45,937 nt of DNA from Fibrobacter succinogenes (GTDB lineage Bacteria > Fibrobacterota > Fibrobacteria > Fibrobacterales > Fibrobacteraceae): the NCBI GenBank assembly GCA_902762795.1, contig CACWPM010000025.1, positions 1 through 45,937 of the forward strand. The letters are read 5' to 3'. Both the position numbers and the translations under genes were made by a program. How positions within the stretch are numbered: the stretch's first letter is position 1; each line of letters starts with the position of its first letter. The notes under the pieces were generated by a model that was given only the letters and a program-made list of their open reading frames with translations, was not told the DNA's origin and did no database searches. Of the stretch, positions 25,401-32,444 are shown in pieces.

Positions 25401-25473
25401 GAGCATTAAATAGAGCCGTTTTACCGCAGTTCGGGTTACCGGCAATGGCAATAGTAAAAAGCTTCGGAGCCAT
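22468..25473 (-). CDS. feoB: Ferrous iron transporter FeoB with enlarged repeat-derived loop
   Basis: This 1001-residue protein is about 200 longer than typical FeoB. The N-terminal G domain has GNPNCGKTALFN (G1), DLPGTYAL (G3) and NMID (G4). A helical GDI-like domain and the Gate/nucleoside-recognition membrane regions follow (about 270-560, then 600-640 and 905-990). It imports Fe(II) across the inner membrane. The extra length lies in a loop after KEAVIGTMNSLYSM: residues about 651-726 are translated from repeat DNA (RRETRDES ... ERRETKDERS), followed by an Ala/Glu-rich stretch. Its ATG overlaps the feoA stop (TAATG), so translation is coupled. Confidence 0.95.
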   Translation of the reverse strand: MAPKLFTIAIAGNPNCGKTALFNALTGARQSVGNWPGVTVEKKEGFFEIGDQHIRVVDLPGTYALFANAEDERAAVDYLLTREADLIINIIDASNIERNLFLTTQLVDMQIPMVIAANMIDISEKRGLHLDLDILAERFGVPVIPLSAVNERSITNFISQMAHVIAGKKMKPKAIDYGEKVEAAIEYLKPKVAPVAKLLDTDARWVSLMYLGNEKSYADKFAEAKVQINKAEVTAILGEESEFAMADSRYSMAHEIASKTILSNRTKRTWSDKLDSVLLNRWASLPIFLLVMYLVFWVAVTIGSAFIDFFDVLFGAIFVDGLGYLLTDVFHAPGFVSAILADGIGAGIQTVSTFIPVIFFMFLCLSFLEDSGYMARAAFVADRFMRFLGLPGRAFVPMMVGFGCGVPGIMGSRVLESKRERFLTIFLVPFMSCGARLPVYALFAAAFFGTQAGTVVFALYLAGVLFAIVYGLILRRSLFVGEASNFVMELPPYHLPKFKSLMIHSWLRLRDYVIRAGKVITIAVAVLGFLNSFGFVDKLYTEINGEKTEIVKSEEGYAMVQDEKEVPLPEGVVIDESKVQTESEFTAGNGDSENSLLSAIGKAITPIFEPFGVESNNWPASVSLFTGLLAKEAVIGTMNSLYSMAGPGDASDDNQLRRESRPTKLGMTEPNVQRRETRDESVGNSGEGLPLAPAESVATPSSGDTPQRPIADERRETKDERSDVVAADSAVADSANAVADSAAAEPATESAEAPAEEKPLIAGVDECPAEEEEEGGAPDILGAFKEALGTIPENLGEVFGSLTDILGTSGELEAQNAAELKKETLDKVLAAKAITCEEYASIETFSEDEGADKAREEVFAKLAAAGLTLNEDEIGALEEGDLSETADIYENLRSYFHNPDKNGNPVDGFNWQVFAFLIFILLYVPCLAAMGVVVREIGLGLGVLMAVVQTVLAWSVAVLLYQVPVGGDVFWIVCSIIVLVATFVFLKLFGLNANKKRRFED
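23296..23520. repeat. Repeat DNA translated in frame inside feoB
   Basis: Two blocks of TCTCGTCTTTCGTCTC-like tandem heptamers (23313-23341 and 23433-23457) flank a segment with GC-rich symmetry (GGGGTGTCCCCGC; GGGGAAGGCCTTCCCC at 23401-23416). These look like intergenic repeat material rather than FeoB coding sequence, yet the frame stays open throughout. Confidence 0.6.
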
Positions 25474-25757
25474 TACACCCTCTTCAATTTAAGAACGTTC
25501 GCTTCTTGTCTGCGAAGCGACAAACGGTACGACAAAACACTGACTTCAATCGGATCCCCGAGAGGCGCCACCTGCAAGACTTCCAGCGTCACGCCACGTA
25601 CAAGCCCCATCGACAAGAGCTTGGACTTGTAGCGGGCATCGCCCTCGTTGTAGCCGACAATTTCAACCTTGTCGCCACGCTTGAGATCCGAAAATTTCGG
25701 TTCCAAATCCCATTTTTTAGTTTGCGACTTGCCGCCGCAACCACAATTGCAACCCAT
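25473..25757 (-). CDS. feoA: FeoA with Cys-rich N-terminal tail
   Basis: A 94-residue SH3-like FeoA protein (core about 22-94, DLKRGDKVEIVGYNEGDARYKSKLLSMGLVRG). It assists FeoB at the inner membrane. The first ten residues, MGCNCGCGGK, hold three Cys in a CxCxC-type cluster that could bind metal or an Fe-S cluster; such a tail is also found as a separate FeoB-associated Cys-rich peptide. It sits between the DtxR-family gene (2 bases away) and feoB (1-base overlap), all one operon. Confidence 0.92.
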   Translation of the reverse strand: MGCNCGCGGKSQTKKWDLEPKFSDLKRGDKVEIVGYNEGDARYKSKLLSMGLVRGVTLEVLQVAPLGDPIEVSVLSYRLSLRRQEANVLKLKRV

Positions 25758-25759
25758 TT

Positions 25760-26188
25760 TTATTTCCTTTTTTCGCCTTTTACATTTTTCTTCACGACGG
25801 CGTTCGCGTTATTTTTCTTCATAAATTCTTCAATCGTAGCAAGCGTTTCCGCCGAAAGGATGTGTTCCATACTACAAGCATCCTTGTCCGCAATCGCTTC
25901 AGAAACACCCAGACGAATCAAGAATCCCTTGAGGAGAATATGGCGATTCAATACATCGGCGGCCGCTTTGCGACCTTCTTCCGTGAGCTCCACTCCACTG
26001 TAAGGTTCTTGCGTCACAAGCCCAAGCTTTTTAAGTTCGAGAATAGCCTTTGCCACGGATGGCATTTTGACGGACAGAGCCGCCGCAATATCCTTGACAC
26101 GGGCAATTCCGTTCGCCAAGCGAAGCATGTGCACCATTTCCAGATAGTCTTCAAGACTCTGGCTGAGCTTCAAGTGATTGTTTTCCAT
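25760..26188 (-). CDS. DtxR/MntR-family metal-dependent repressor
   Basis: A 142-residue protein with a winged-helix N-terminal domain (LEDYLEMVHMLRLANGIARVKDIAAALSVKMPSVAKAILELKKLGLV) and a dimerisation/metal domain (about 75-125) with the His/Glu/Cys-bearing block ADKDACSMEHILSAET. It lacks the C-terminal SH3 domain of full-length DtxR, as MntR does, and FeoA next door is itself SH3-like. It leads the feoAB operon and probably represses it with Fe(II) as co-repressor. Palindromes at 26214-26272 directly upstream are likely autoregulatory sites. Confidence 0.88.
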   Translation of the reverse strand: MENNHLKLSQSLEDYLEMVHMLRLANGIARVKDIAAALSVKMPSVAKAILELKKLGLVTQEPYSGVELTEEGRKAAADVLNRHILLKGFLIRLGVSEAIADKDACSMEHILSAETLATIEEFMKKNNANAVVKKNVKGEKRK

Positions 26189-26213
26189 ACGATGATCCTT
26201 TAACGTTAACGTC

Positions 26214-26272
26214 GTCTAATTTTATTAGACATGACTAAATTTAATAAGCCTAGACTAATTAGTCAAGGCTAA
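26214..26272 (-). promoter_or_regulatory. Cluster of DtxR-like operators upstream of the DtxR-feoAB operon
   Basis: Contains GTCTAAT-ttt-ATTAGAC (26214-26230), TTAG-ACATGA-CTAA (26225-26238), the palindrome GACTAATTAGTC (26253-26264) and TTAG-TCAAGG-CTAA (26259-26272). They overlap 26-84 bases upstream of the regulator ATG, where promoter elements are expected. Confidence 0.65.
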
Positions 26273-26293
26273 ATTTTTATATTTTTTATTTAT

Positions 26294-26449
26294 TGCCAAA
26301 GCAAAGCTTCAATTATACCCGCCATACACGCGCAAATCATCAGACATTTCCTTATCTTTTGCATATATATGGAGAATTTGACTATTTATAAGGAATTTTG
26401 AATGCCTCCTTATTATAGGACAATCTTTGCCAAAGCAAAGCTTTTTGCT
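26294..26449 (+). promoter_or_regulatory. xpt leader with 16-bp direct repeats and hairpins
   Basis: TGCCAAAGCAAAGCTT occurs exactly at 26294-26309 and 26428-26443. The second copy forms a hairpin (AGCAAA ... TTTGCT, 26434-26449) ending 11 bases before the ATG. Between them TATAAGGA and TCCTTATTATA can pair (about 26389-26418). The conserved core of the purine riboswitch is not seen, and there is no Shine-Dalgarno sequence. Possibly a control region of unknown type. Confidence 0.4.
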
Positions 26450-26460
26450 AGATTTCAAAC

Positions 26461-27042
26461 ATGAACTTCCTTGAGCAAAAAATCCTTGCCGATGGCATCG
26501 TCAAACCCGGCAACGTCCTTAAAGTCGACAGTTTCCTAAATCATCAAATCGACATCCGCCTGATGCACAAAATCGGCGAAGAATTCAAACGTCGTTTTGC
26601 CGACGTAGAGTTCAACAAAGTTCTCACCATCGAAGCCAGCGGCATCGCCATCGCGGCATTCATCGCCTACCTGAACGATGTTCCGGTAGTCTTCGCCAAA
26701 AAAGGCCAGACCGTCAACAGCACCGACGACAAATACGTGGCAAAGGCCTACTCTTTCACGCACAAAAAGTTCAACGATATTTTCGTTTCCCGCCCTTACC
26801 TCAAGCCGACCGACAAGATTCTTATCGTGGACGACTTCCTCGCCGACGGCGAAGCAAGCAAGGCCCTGATCGACCTCGTGAAACAAGCAGGAGCCGAACT
26901 CGTCGGAGTCGGCATCGCGATTGAAAAAGGCATGCAGCCCGGTGGAGCAAAGCTCCGCGCCGCAGGCGTACGATTAGAATCTATAGCCATCGTCGATCAA
27001 ATGGATGCAGAAACTGGATTTATCAAGTTCCGAGAACAGTAA
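26461..27042 (+). CDS. xpt: Xanthine phosphoribosyltransferase
   Basis: A 193-residue cytoplasmic enzyme converting xanthine plus PRPP to XMP in purine salvage. The PRPP-binding loop ILIVDDFLADGEAS (about 120-133) and the N-terminus LEQKILADGIVKPGNVLKVDSFLNHQID are characteristic of Xpt rather than of adenine or hypoxanthine transferases. It is followed after 134 bases of repeats by an NCS2 permease on the same strand, the usual xpt-pbuX pairing. Confidence 0.95.
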   Translation: MNFLEQKILADGIVKPGNVLKVDSFLNHQIDIRLMHKIGEEFKRRFADVEFNKVLTIEASGIAIAAFIAYLNDVPVVFAKKGQTVNSTDDKYVAKAYSFTHKKFNDIFVSRPYLKPTDKILIVDDFLADGEASKALIDLVKQAGAELVGVGIAIEKGMQPGGAKLRAAGVRLESIAIVDQMDAETGFIKFREQ

Positions 27043-27150
27043 ATCATAGATTGCCACGGGCCCATGCTGGGCCCTCGCAATGACGACAGGACAAACTAAA
27101 GATTGCTTCGCCCCATCCGGGGTTCGCAACGACGCTATAGAGAGTTTAAA
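27043..27150. repeat. Two dispersed hairpin repeats between xpt and the permease
   Basis: Unit 1 (27048-27085) is AGATTGCCACGGGCCCATG ... GGGCCCTCGCAATGACGAC, with GGGCCCatgctGGGCCC-type symmetry. Unit 2 (27095-27132) is AGATTGCTTCGCCCC ... GGGGTTCGCAACGACGC. Both have the family ends ATTGC... and ...CGCAAYGAC. Confidence 0.75.
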
Positions 27151-27176
27151 CATCGTAAGTTTATACAAGGTGAAGT

Positions 27177-28484
27177 ATGAAAACTTCAGACAACATTTAC
27201 CAGCTTGACGGACGCGTCCCCCTTTTGCAAGCCATTCCGTTCGGATTGCAGCACGTGCTCGCCATGTTCGTGAGCAACATTACGCCAATCATCATTCTCG
27301 CCAACGTTGTCGGGATTGAAAAAGGCCTCACCGCCTCGCTAATCCAGAACTGCATGATTATCGCGAGCATCGGCACGCTTATCCAGCTCTATCCCGTCTG
27401 GAAAATCGGTTCCCGCCTCCCCATCGTCATGGGCATAAGCTTCACGTTCCTCTCCGTCTCCATTTCTATCGGAGTATCGCAAGGCATGGGAACACTCATG
27501 GGTGCAGTCATTGTCGGCGGTATCGTTGAAGGACTTCTCGGTCTCTGCGCCAAATACTGGATCAAGCTCATCCCGCACATCGTCGCCGCTACCGTAGTGA
27601 CATCCATCGGATTCTCGCTTTTGCCCATCGGCGCCAATTCATTCGCCGGAGGCCAGGGCGCCGCAGACTTCGGTTCCGCACAGAACTGGATTGTCGGAAG
27701 CGTTACGCTTCTTACCTGCATACTCACGCAAGTTTTCGCAAAGGGGTTTCTCCGTTCGCTCTCCGTATTAGTCGGCCTCATCGTCGGTTACATCTTGGCA
27801 CTCTGCATGGGGATGGTCGATTTTTCAGGACTTACCAGCAACGGCTTTATTGCGCTTCCCAAGTTTCTCCCGTTCACACCGGAATTTAATTTAGGCGCAA
27901 TTCTCTCTGTTGTCGCCATCTACCTCGTGTCCGCTACAGAAACCATTGGCGATTCCAGCGCCCTCTGCAATGGAGCCCTCAAACGACAAATCCACAAAGT
28001 CGAAATGGGCGGCGCCATCAGCTGCGACGGCTTTGTTAGCACCATCTCCGGGCTCTTCGGCTGCACCCCGATTACATCTTTCAGCCAGAATGTAGGGCTA
28101 GCCTCGCTCTCTGGCGTCGTGAACCGCTTCGCCATTGCGACAAGCGCAGGCATCATGCTCCTTGGCGGCCTTTTCCCGCCCGTAGGCACACTCCTCACGA
28201 CCATCCCGCAAGCCGTCCTCGGCGGTTGCACCATCATGATGTTCGGTTCCATCCTCTTTGCAGGTTTTAGCATGATTGCAAAAAGCGGCTTTTCGCAACG
28301 TAACATGATTATCGTCAGCTTGTCCTTAAGCACCGGCCTCGGATTCACATCCGCATCGCAAATGTTCAAAATCTTCCCGCAGATTATCCAGACCATATTT
28401 GCCGAAAACTGCGTCGCCGTGGTATTCATTCTCGCCGTGGTATTGAATCTGGTATTGCCCAAGGACAAAGAAGAAGGGATGTAA
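27177..28484 (+). CDS. Xanthine/uracil permease, NCS2 family
   Basis: A 435-residue protein with 12-14 predicted membrane helices. The NCS2 signature FGLQHVLAMFVSNITPIIIL lies in the first helix and SATETIGDSSALCNGAL with the substrate-binding Glu near residue 258. It imports xanthine (or uric acid/uracil) with protons. Position after xpt favours xanthine, and the two would feed purine salvage. AAGGTGA precedes the ATG. A terminator follows at 28534-28557. Confidence 0.9.
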   Translation: MKTSDNIYQLDGRVPLLQAIPFGLQHVLAMFVSNITPIIILANVVGIEKGLTASLIQNCMIIASIGTLIQLYPVWKIGSRLPIVMGISFTFLSVSISIGVSQGMGTLMGAVIVGGIVEGLLGLCAKYWIKLIPHIVAATVVTSIGFSLLPIGANSFAGGQGAADFGSAQNWIVGSVTLLTCILTQVFAKGFLRSLSVLVGLIVGYILALCMGMVDFSGLTSNGFIALPKFLPFTPEFNLGAILSVVAIYLVSATETIGDSSALCNGALKRQIHKVEMGGAISCDGFVSTISGLFGCTPITSFSQNVGLASLSGVVNRFAIATSAGIMLLGGLFPPVGTLLTTIPQAVLGGCTIMMFGSILFAGFSMIAKSGFSQRNMIIVSLSLSTGLGFTSASQMFKIFPQIIQTIFAENCVAVVFILAVVLNLVLPKDKEEGM

Positions 28485-28533
28485 GAAAAGCGGCAAACAA
28501 CTGCAAAATTTCAAGCAAAAATTGCAATTTCAC

Positions 28534-28557
28534 GTCCGCCACCGAGCGGACATTTTT
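28534..28557 (+). terminator. Rho-independent terminator after the NCS2 permease
   Basis: GTCCGC pairs with GCGGAC around CACCGA, followed by ATTTTTATA on the plus strand. It lies 50 bases past the permease stop and just before the convergent dNTPase stop. Confidence 0.85.
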
Positions 28558-28572
28558 ATATAGAAAAACACC

Positions 28573-29775
28573 TCAAATATTGGACATTTGAGTGAACTTT
28601 TGCTTTTCACCAAAGCTCACGCCGAACGATTTAGGGACAACAATTTCCTTATAGGCGTTCATCAGAAAGTCATCGGTCATTCCAGAAACGTAATCGGCGA
28701 CAATGCGCGGAAGCGAAGTCTTTTCCTTGTACTCTTCACCGAGCGAATTACACCATTTATTGATTTCTGTCGTTTTATCCACACCAGAATTAAGTTCGCC
28801 ACGGCATTCTTCCAAAACCACTTGAAACATCTTTTCAATTTTTTTATCCTGGGATGATTTTTTGGGGTTATGGTAAATGTTCTCGTAATTCCAGCTTTTC
28901 AGCCGTTCAAGCGCATTGAAAATATCCGCCGAGAAACCTAGGGTTTCTTTATCCATACTATTATTAACAAGGTCAACGACAAGTGTGTTGACGATGTCTT
29001 TATTTTTATCGCCGAGAACTTCCGTGATTTCGCGAGGAATATCTCCGCGAGCCACCAGTTTCAATATGATGGCGTCTTCGATATCACGGCCAACATAAGC
29101 AATCACATCCGAGATTCTCATGACGCATCCTTCCAACGTCATCGGAACCATATCTTTTGATTTGAACGAGCCCTCCAAACTTTTCTTGTATTCTTCCAAT
29201 AAAATTTCCGGAGTCTTATTCCGATTACAGCCATAGCGATTCTGCAGGATCTCTCCGTTATGGCAAATAATTCCGTCAAGTACTTGGGCGGTAAGGTTTA
29301 AGCCTTTCCCGTACGCTTCGAGTTCGTGGAACAGTCTAAAACTTTGTACGTTATGCTCAAAGATTCCTGCGTTTTCTCTTTTAAGGAACGCCGAGAGAAT
29401 TCGTTCCCCGTCGTGCCCGAAAGGCGTGTGACCGACATCATGTCCCAAGGATATCGCCTCAATCAAATCTTCGTTCAAATTCAAAAAACGTCCGATAGTC
29501 CTTGCAATTTTAGAAACGAGCTGCACATGGAGAACTCGGTGCGTAATGTGGTCATTTTCAACAAGGTAAAACACTTGCGTTTTGTCAATATACCGGCTGT
29601 AACAATAAGAATGGATAATCCTGTCCGAGTCATGGAAAAAATTCGGGCGAATATCTTCTTGTGCCCCGTGAAACCGGATGGCCTCTGAAGACTTGCAAGC
29701 GTAATCCGCCAATGTAGTTTCCTTACCGTCCAAGCGTAATTCAATTTTATTTTTTACAGCAGCGTTCCATTCCAT
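28573..29775 (-). CDS. dGTPase-like HD-domain deoxynucleotide triphosphohydrolase
   Basis: A 400-residue HD-superfamily protein. The metal-binding set is visible: HRVLHVQLVSKIART (first His), GHDVGHTPFGHDGE (His-Asp and further His), and a later conserved Asp near VMRISDVIAYVGRDIEDA. The protein length and GHDVGHTPFGH match the dGTP triphosphohydrolase family, which removes tripolyphosphate from dNTPs and controls the pool. It stands alone between a terminator upstream (29840-29871) and the permease terminator downstream. The substrate among dNTPs cannot be read from the sequence. Confidence 0.88.
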   Translation of the reverse strand: MEWNAAVKNKIELRLDGKETTLADYACKSSEAIRFHGAQEDIRPNFFHDSDRIIHSYCYSRYIDKTQVFYLVENDHITHRVLHVQLVSKIARTIGRFLNLNEDLIEAISLGHDVGHTPFGHDGERILSAFLKRENAGIFEHNVQSFRLFHELEAYGKGLNLTAQVLDGIICHNGEILQNRYGCNRNKTPEILLEEYKKSLEGSFKSKDMVPMTLEGCVMRISDVIAYVGRDIEDAIILKLVARGDIPREITEVLGDKNKDIVNTLVVDLVNNSMDKETLGFSADIFNALERLKSWNYENIYHNPKKSSQDKKIEKMFQVVLEECRGELNSGVDKTTEINKWCNSLGEEYKEKTSLPRIVADYVSGMTDDFLMNAYKEIVVPKSFGVSFGEKQKFTQMSNI

Positions 29776-29839
29776 AAGTTTTATCCATTGGAGTTTCGTT
29801 CATTCCCTATTAGGGCTAATAAAAAATACAAATCCAACA

Positions 29840-29871
29840 AAAAAAGCCGCGAGGCATTCCCGCGACTTTTT
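29840..29871 (-). terminator. Rho-independent terminator after glnN
   Basis: AAAAAG-c-CGCG pairs with CGCG-a-CTTTTT, with A and T runs on both sides. It lies 57 bases past the glnN stop. The bases between (29885-29935) are the CTAATAACTAATAACTACTG-type repeat. Confidence 0.85.
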
Positions 29872-29927
29872 CATTTTTGCACAAACCATTAGCCAATAAC
29901 TAATAACTACTGACTAATGACCAACGA

Positions 29928-32045
29928 CTAATATATGAAAAGCATCTCGCGATACTTCGGCAGAGGCCAGAGTTCGTTCGGCACGATCTTTTCGAGACCG
30001 TCCACTTCCTTGCGGAGAGCGGCAATCGAATCGACAATGCCTTCATGGAGTCCACCGAGAGATTTTTCCATCACGTCAATCGCAGCGAGCAAACGGCTCA
30101 TGCCTTCGCCGAGCGATTTTGCGTAACCGTCAAGTCCCGGGAAGCCCTGGTTAAGAGCCATTTCGTTTGTCTTGAGCGCCTTGGAGTAAGCCTCGACAAC
30201 AGCCGGCAAGATGATGTTTTTCGCCATGTCACGGGCGATTTCACCTTCGATATGGATGCGCTTGTGGTAATCTTCCACATTCACTTCATAACGGGAAACC
30301 ATTTCGGCACGGTTCATCACGCCATACTTTTCAAAAAGCGCAATGTTTTCGTCCTTCGTCAAAGCCTTGAGCGCTTCCATAGACGTGCGGATATTCGGGA
30401 GGCCGCGTTTTTCAGCTTCCTTCACCCATTCTTCGGTGTAGCCGTTGCCATTGTAAAGGATGCGCTTGTGTTCCTTCACGATCTTTTGCAAAATCTTCTG
30501 GAGGCCCGTGTGGAAGTTCTTGTCATCGAGCTTTTCGAGTTGTTCGGCAATCATGTCGAACGCCTCGGCGACAATCGTATTCAGAACAACGTTCGGTTCA
30601 GAGCAGCTTTGGCTAGAGCCCGGTGCGCGGAATTCGAACTTGTTGCCCGTAAACGCAAACGGAGATGTTCTGTTGCGGTCGGTGGCGTCACGCGGAAGCG
30701 GCGGAAGCATATCGGAACCGAGTTTCATCGCACCCGCTTGCTTGCTGGATTTGGGAACGCCTTGTTCAAGCTGTTCAATCACGTCGGTGAGTTGGTCGCC
30801 AAGGTAAATGGAAATAATAGCCGGAGGTGCTTCGTGGGCACCAAGACGGTGGTCATTTCCGGCACCGGCGCAAGTCATGCGGAGCAAATCGGCATGCGTA
30901 TCGACAGCATACATGATCGCGCAAATTGCAGTGAGGAACACAGCATTCTGGTGCGGGTCCTTGCCCGGATTGAGAAGATTGCCCTTGCCGTAAGAAAGGC
31001 TCCAGTTGTTGTGCTTGCCGGAACCGTTCACACCAGCAAACGGCTTTTCGTGCAACAGGCAAACGAGACCGTAGCGGTCCGCCACGTTGCGGAGCGTTTC
31101 CATCACGAGCATGTTGTGGTCACAAGCGAGGTTCACTTCTTCAAAAAGCGGAGCAAGTTCGAACTGCGCCGGAGCCACTTCGTTGTGGCGGGTCTTCGCC
31201 GGAATACCAAGCTTCCACAGTTCCTTTTCCACATCGTTCATAAAGTTCAAGATGCGGCTCGGGATGCTGCCAAAGTAATGGTCATTCATTTGTTGGTGCT
31301 TCGCAGGGGTAGCACCGAAAATCGTGCGGCCGGCCTGGTACAAGTCCGGGCGTTGCAGATAAAATCTCTTGTCGATGAGGAAGTATTCCTGTTCGGCGCC
31401 AAGCGTAACCGTCGTCTTCTTCGGGCCAGCCTTGAAGCAAGTCATAAGGCGGCGGGTCGACTTCGAAAGCGCTTGCAAGCTGCGGAGGAGCGGAGTCTTC
31501 TTGTCGAGCGCTTCGCCCGTGTAGCTGCAGAACGCCGTCGGGATGCAGAGCGTGGCTCCATTGCCGTGACGCTTGATGAACGCCGGGCTCGTCGGATCCC
31601 AAGCTGTATAGCCACGAGCTTCGAACGTGGAGCGAAGCCCACCACTCGGGAAACTCGAAGCATCCGGTTCGCCCACGATCAAGTTCTTGCCGCTAAACGT
31701 CATAATAGCCTTGCCCGCAGACGGTTCAAGGAAACTGTCGTGCTTTTCGGCAGTAGAACCCGTCAACGGCTGGAACCAGTGCGTAAAGTGAGTTGCACCG
31801 CGATCCATGGCCCAGCGTTTCATGGCGTGAGCGACATCGCCAGCAATACTCGGGTCCAGCGCAATGCCTTCGTCAATCGTCGCGAGCAACTTCTCGCAAA
31901 TATCCTTCGGGAGGTAAGTGCGCATGGCATCGGCGTTGAAAACGTCTTCGCCATAGAAATCGACGTTTGCAGGAGTGGCAGACATCGCGGCACTCACCGG
32001 GGATGTTGCGATATCGTAGATGGCTTTATTACGACTATTGTTCAT
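29928..32045 (-). CDS. glnN: Glutamine synthetase type III
   Basis: A 705-residue protein of GSIII length, catalysing ATP-dependent amidation of glutamate. Visible are the N-terminal GSIII domain (about 70-170), the nucleotide/Glu site region [28 protein letters not shown] and [13 protein letters not shown]. The family forms large oligomeric rings distinct from GSI. It is transcribed away from a receiver-less sigma-54 activator 400 bases upstream, with tandem operators between, which suggests nitrogen control. The coding strand is GC-rich and leaves a long meaningless open frame on the opposite strand. Confidence 0.97.
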   Translation of the reverse strand: MNNSRNKAIYDIATSPVSAAMSATPANVDFYGEDVFNADAMRTYLPKDICEKLLATIDEGIALDPSIAGDVAHAMKRWAMDRGATHFTHWFQPLTGSTAEKHDSFLEPSAGKAIMTFSGKNLIVGEPDASSFPSGGLRSTFEARGYTAWDPTSPAFIKRHGNGATLCIPTAFCSYTGEALDKKTPLLRSLQALSKSTRRLMTCFKAGPKKTTVTLGAEQEYFLIDKRFYLQRPDLYQAGRTIFGATPAKHQQMNDHYFGSIPSRILNFMNDVEKELWKLGIPAKTRHNEVAPAQFELAPLFEEVNLACDHNMLVMETLRNVADRYGLVCLLHEKPFAGVNGSGKHNNWSLSYGKGNLLNPGKDPHQNAVFLTAICAIMYAVDTHADLLRMTCAGAGNDHRLGAHEAPPAIISIYLGDQLTDVIEQLEQGVPKSSKQAGAMKLGSDMLPPLPRDATDRNRTSPFAFTGNKFEFRAPGSSQSCSEPNVVLNTIVAEAFDMIAEQLEKLDDKNFHTGLQKILQKIVKEHKRILYNGNGYTEEWVKEAEKRGLPNIRTSMEALKALTKDENIALFEKYGVMNRAEMVSRYEVNVEDYHKRIHIEGEIARDMAKNIILPAVVEAYSKALKTNEMALNQGFPGLDGYAKSLGEGMSRLLAAIDVMEKSLGGLHEGIVDSIAALRKEVDGLEKIVPNELWPLPKYREMLFIY

Positions 32046-32089
32046 TTTTTACCCTATTCTATCAATGTTTCTGTCCAGCAATCCTTTCT

Positions 32090-32190
32090 TCTTGTCATCC
32101 CCGTTCCGGAACAAGTCCGGAATGACAATCGGGGATTTCCATTTTTTAAAACGGAGAATCCGCTTTCGCGGGCATGACAAAGCAAATCAA
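32090..32190. repeat. REP-like hairpin repeats upstream of glnN
   Basis: GTCATCCCCG-TTCCGGA-acaag-TCCGGAA-TGACAAT-CGGGGAT shows nested symmetry (TTCCGGA with TCCGGAA; ATCCCCG with CGGGGAT), followed by GGAGAATCCGC ... GCGGGCATGAC. Same family ends (GTCAT, ATGAC) as elsewhere. Confidence 0.65.
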
Positions 32191-32292
32191 CTAATCCAGA
32201 ATAGCGGAACACTGACTTTTTGTTTTACGAGCTATAAGTTAGCAATGGTTACGAAGCTTTGCACTGTACAAAAACACCTATTTCCCGTGCTT

Positions 32293-32341
32293 TTTATTAC
32301 ATTTTTGTAAAAATATATCACTTTATTACATTTTTGTAAAA
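32293..32341. promoter_or_regulatory. Tandem operator-like repeats between glnN and the sigma-54 activator
   Basis: The 20-base unit TTTATTACATTTTTGTAAAA occurs exactly twice (32293-32312 and 32322-32341), 29 bases apart centre to centre. Each holds the palindrome TTACA-tttt-TGTAA. The region lies 248 bases upstream of glnN and 104 upstream of the activator. The symmetry is like that of CRP/FNR or NtcA-type sites, but the binding protein is unknown. Confidence 0.55.
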
Positions 32342-32388
32342 CAAGAACGATAATTATTACTATATTATTCACGTTCATCTCTCCTAGA

Positions 32389-32420
32389 GCTGCGTCGGGC
32401 TGCCGCAGGCCCGGCGCAGC
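32389..32420 (+). promoter_or_regulatory. GC-rich hairpin in the activator leader
   Basis: GCTGCGTCGGGC pairs with GCCCGGCGCAGC (one G-T pair) around an 8-base loop, 25 bases upstream of the activator ATG and without a T-run. It contrasts sharply with the AT-rich sequence before it. Together with the tandem repeats and REP-like units it accounts for the 399-base gap. Confidence 0.55.
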
Positions 32421-32444
32421 AACAGAGATTCCCCAAAACGCAAA

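Noticed and set aside
26353-26420. Purine riboswitch upstream of xpt
   Set aside because: The invariant loop and junction sequences of the purine aptamer are missing.
30045-32177. 710-codon open frame opposite glnN
   Set aside because: Antisense to a full-length, motif-complete glutamine synthetase. The translation is Arg/His/Val-rich without domains, a codon-bias shadow.
32240-32275. Possible sigma-54 promoter (TGG ... TTGCA) between glnN and the activator
   Set aside because: The GG and GC doublets are 12 bases apart instead of 10, so the -24/-12 geometry fails.
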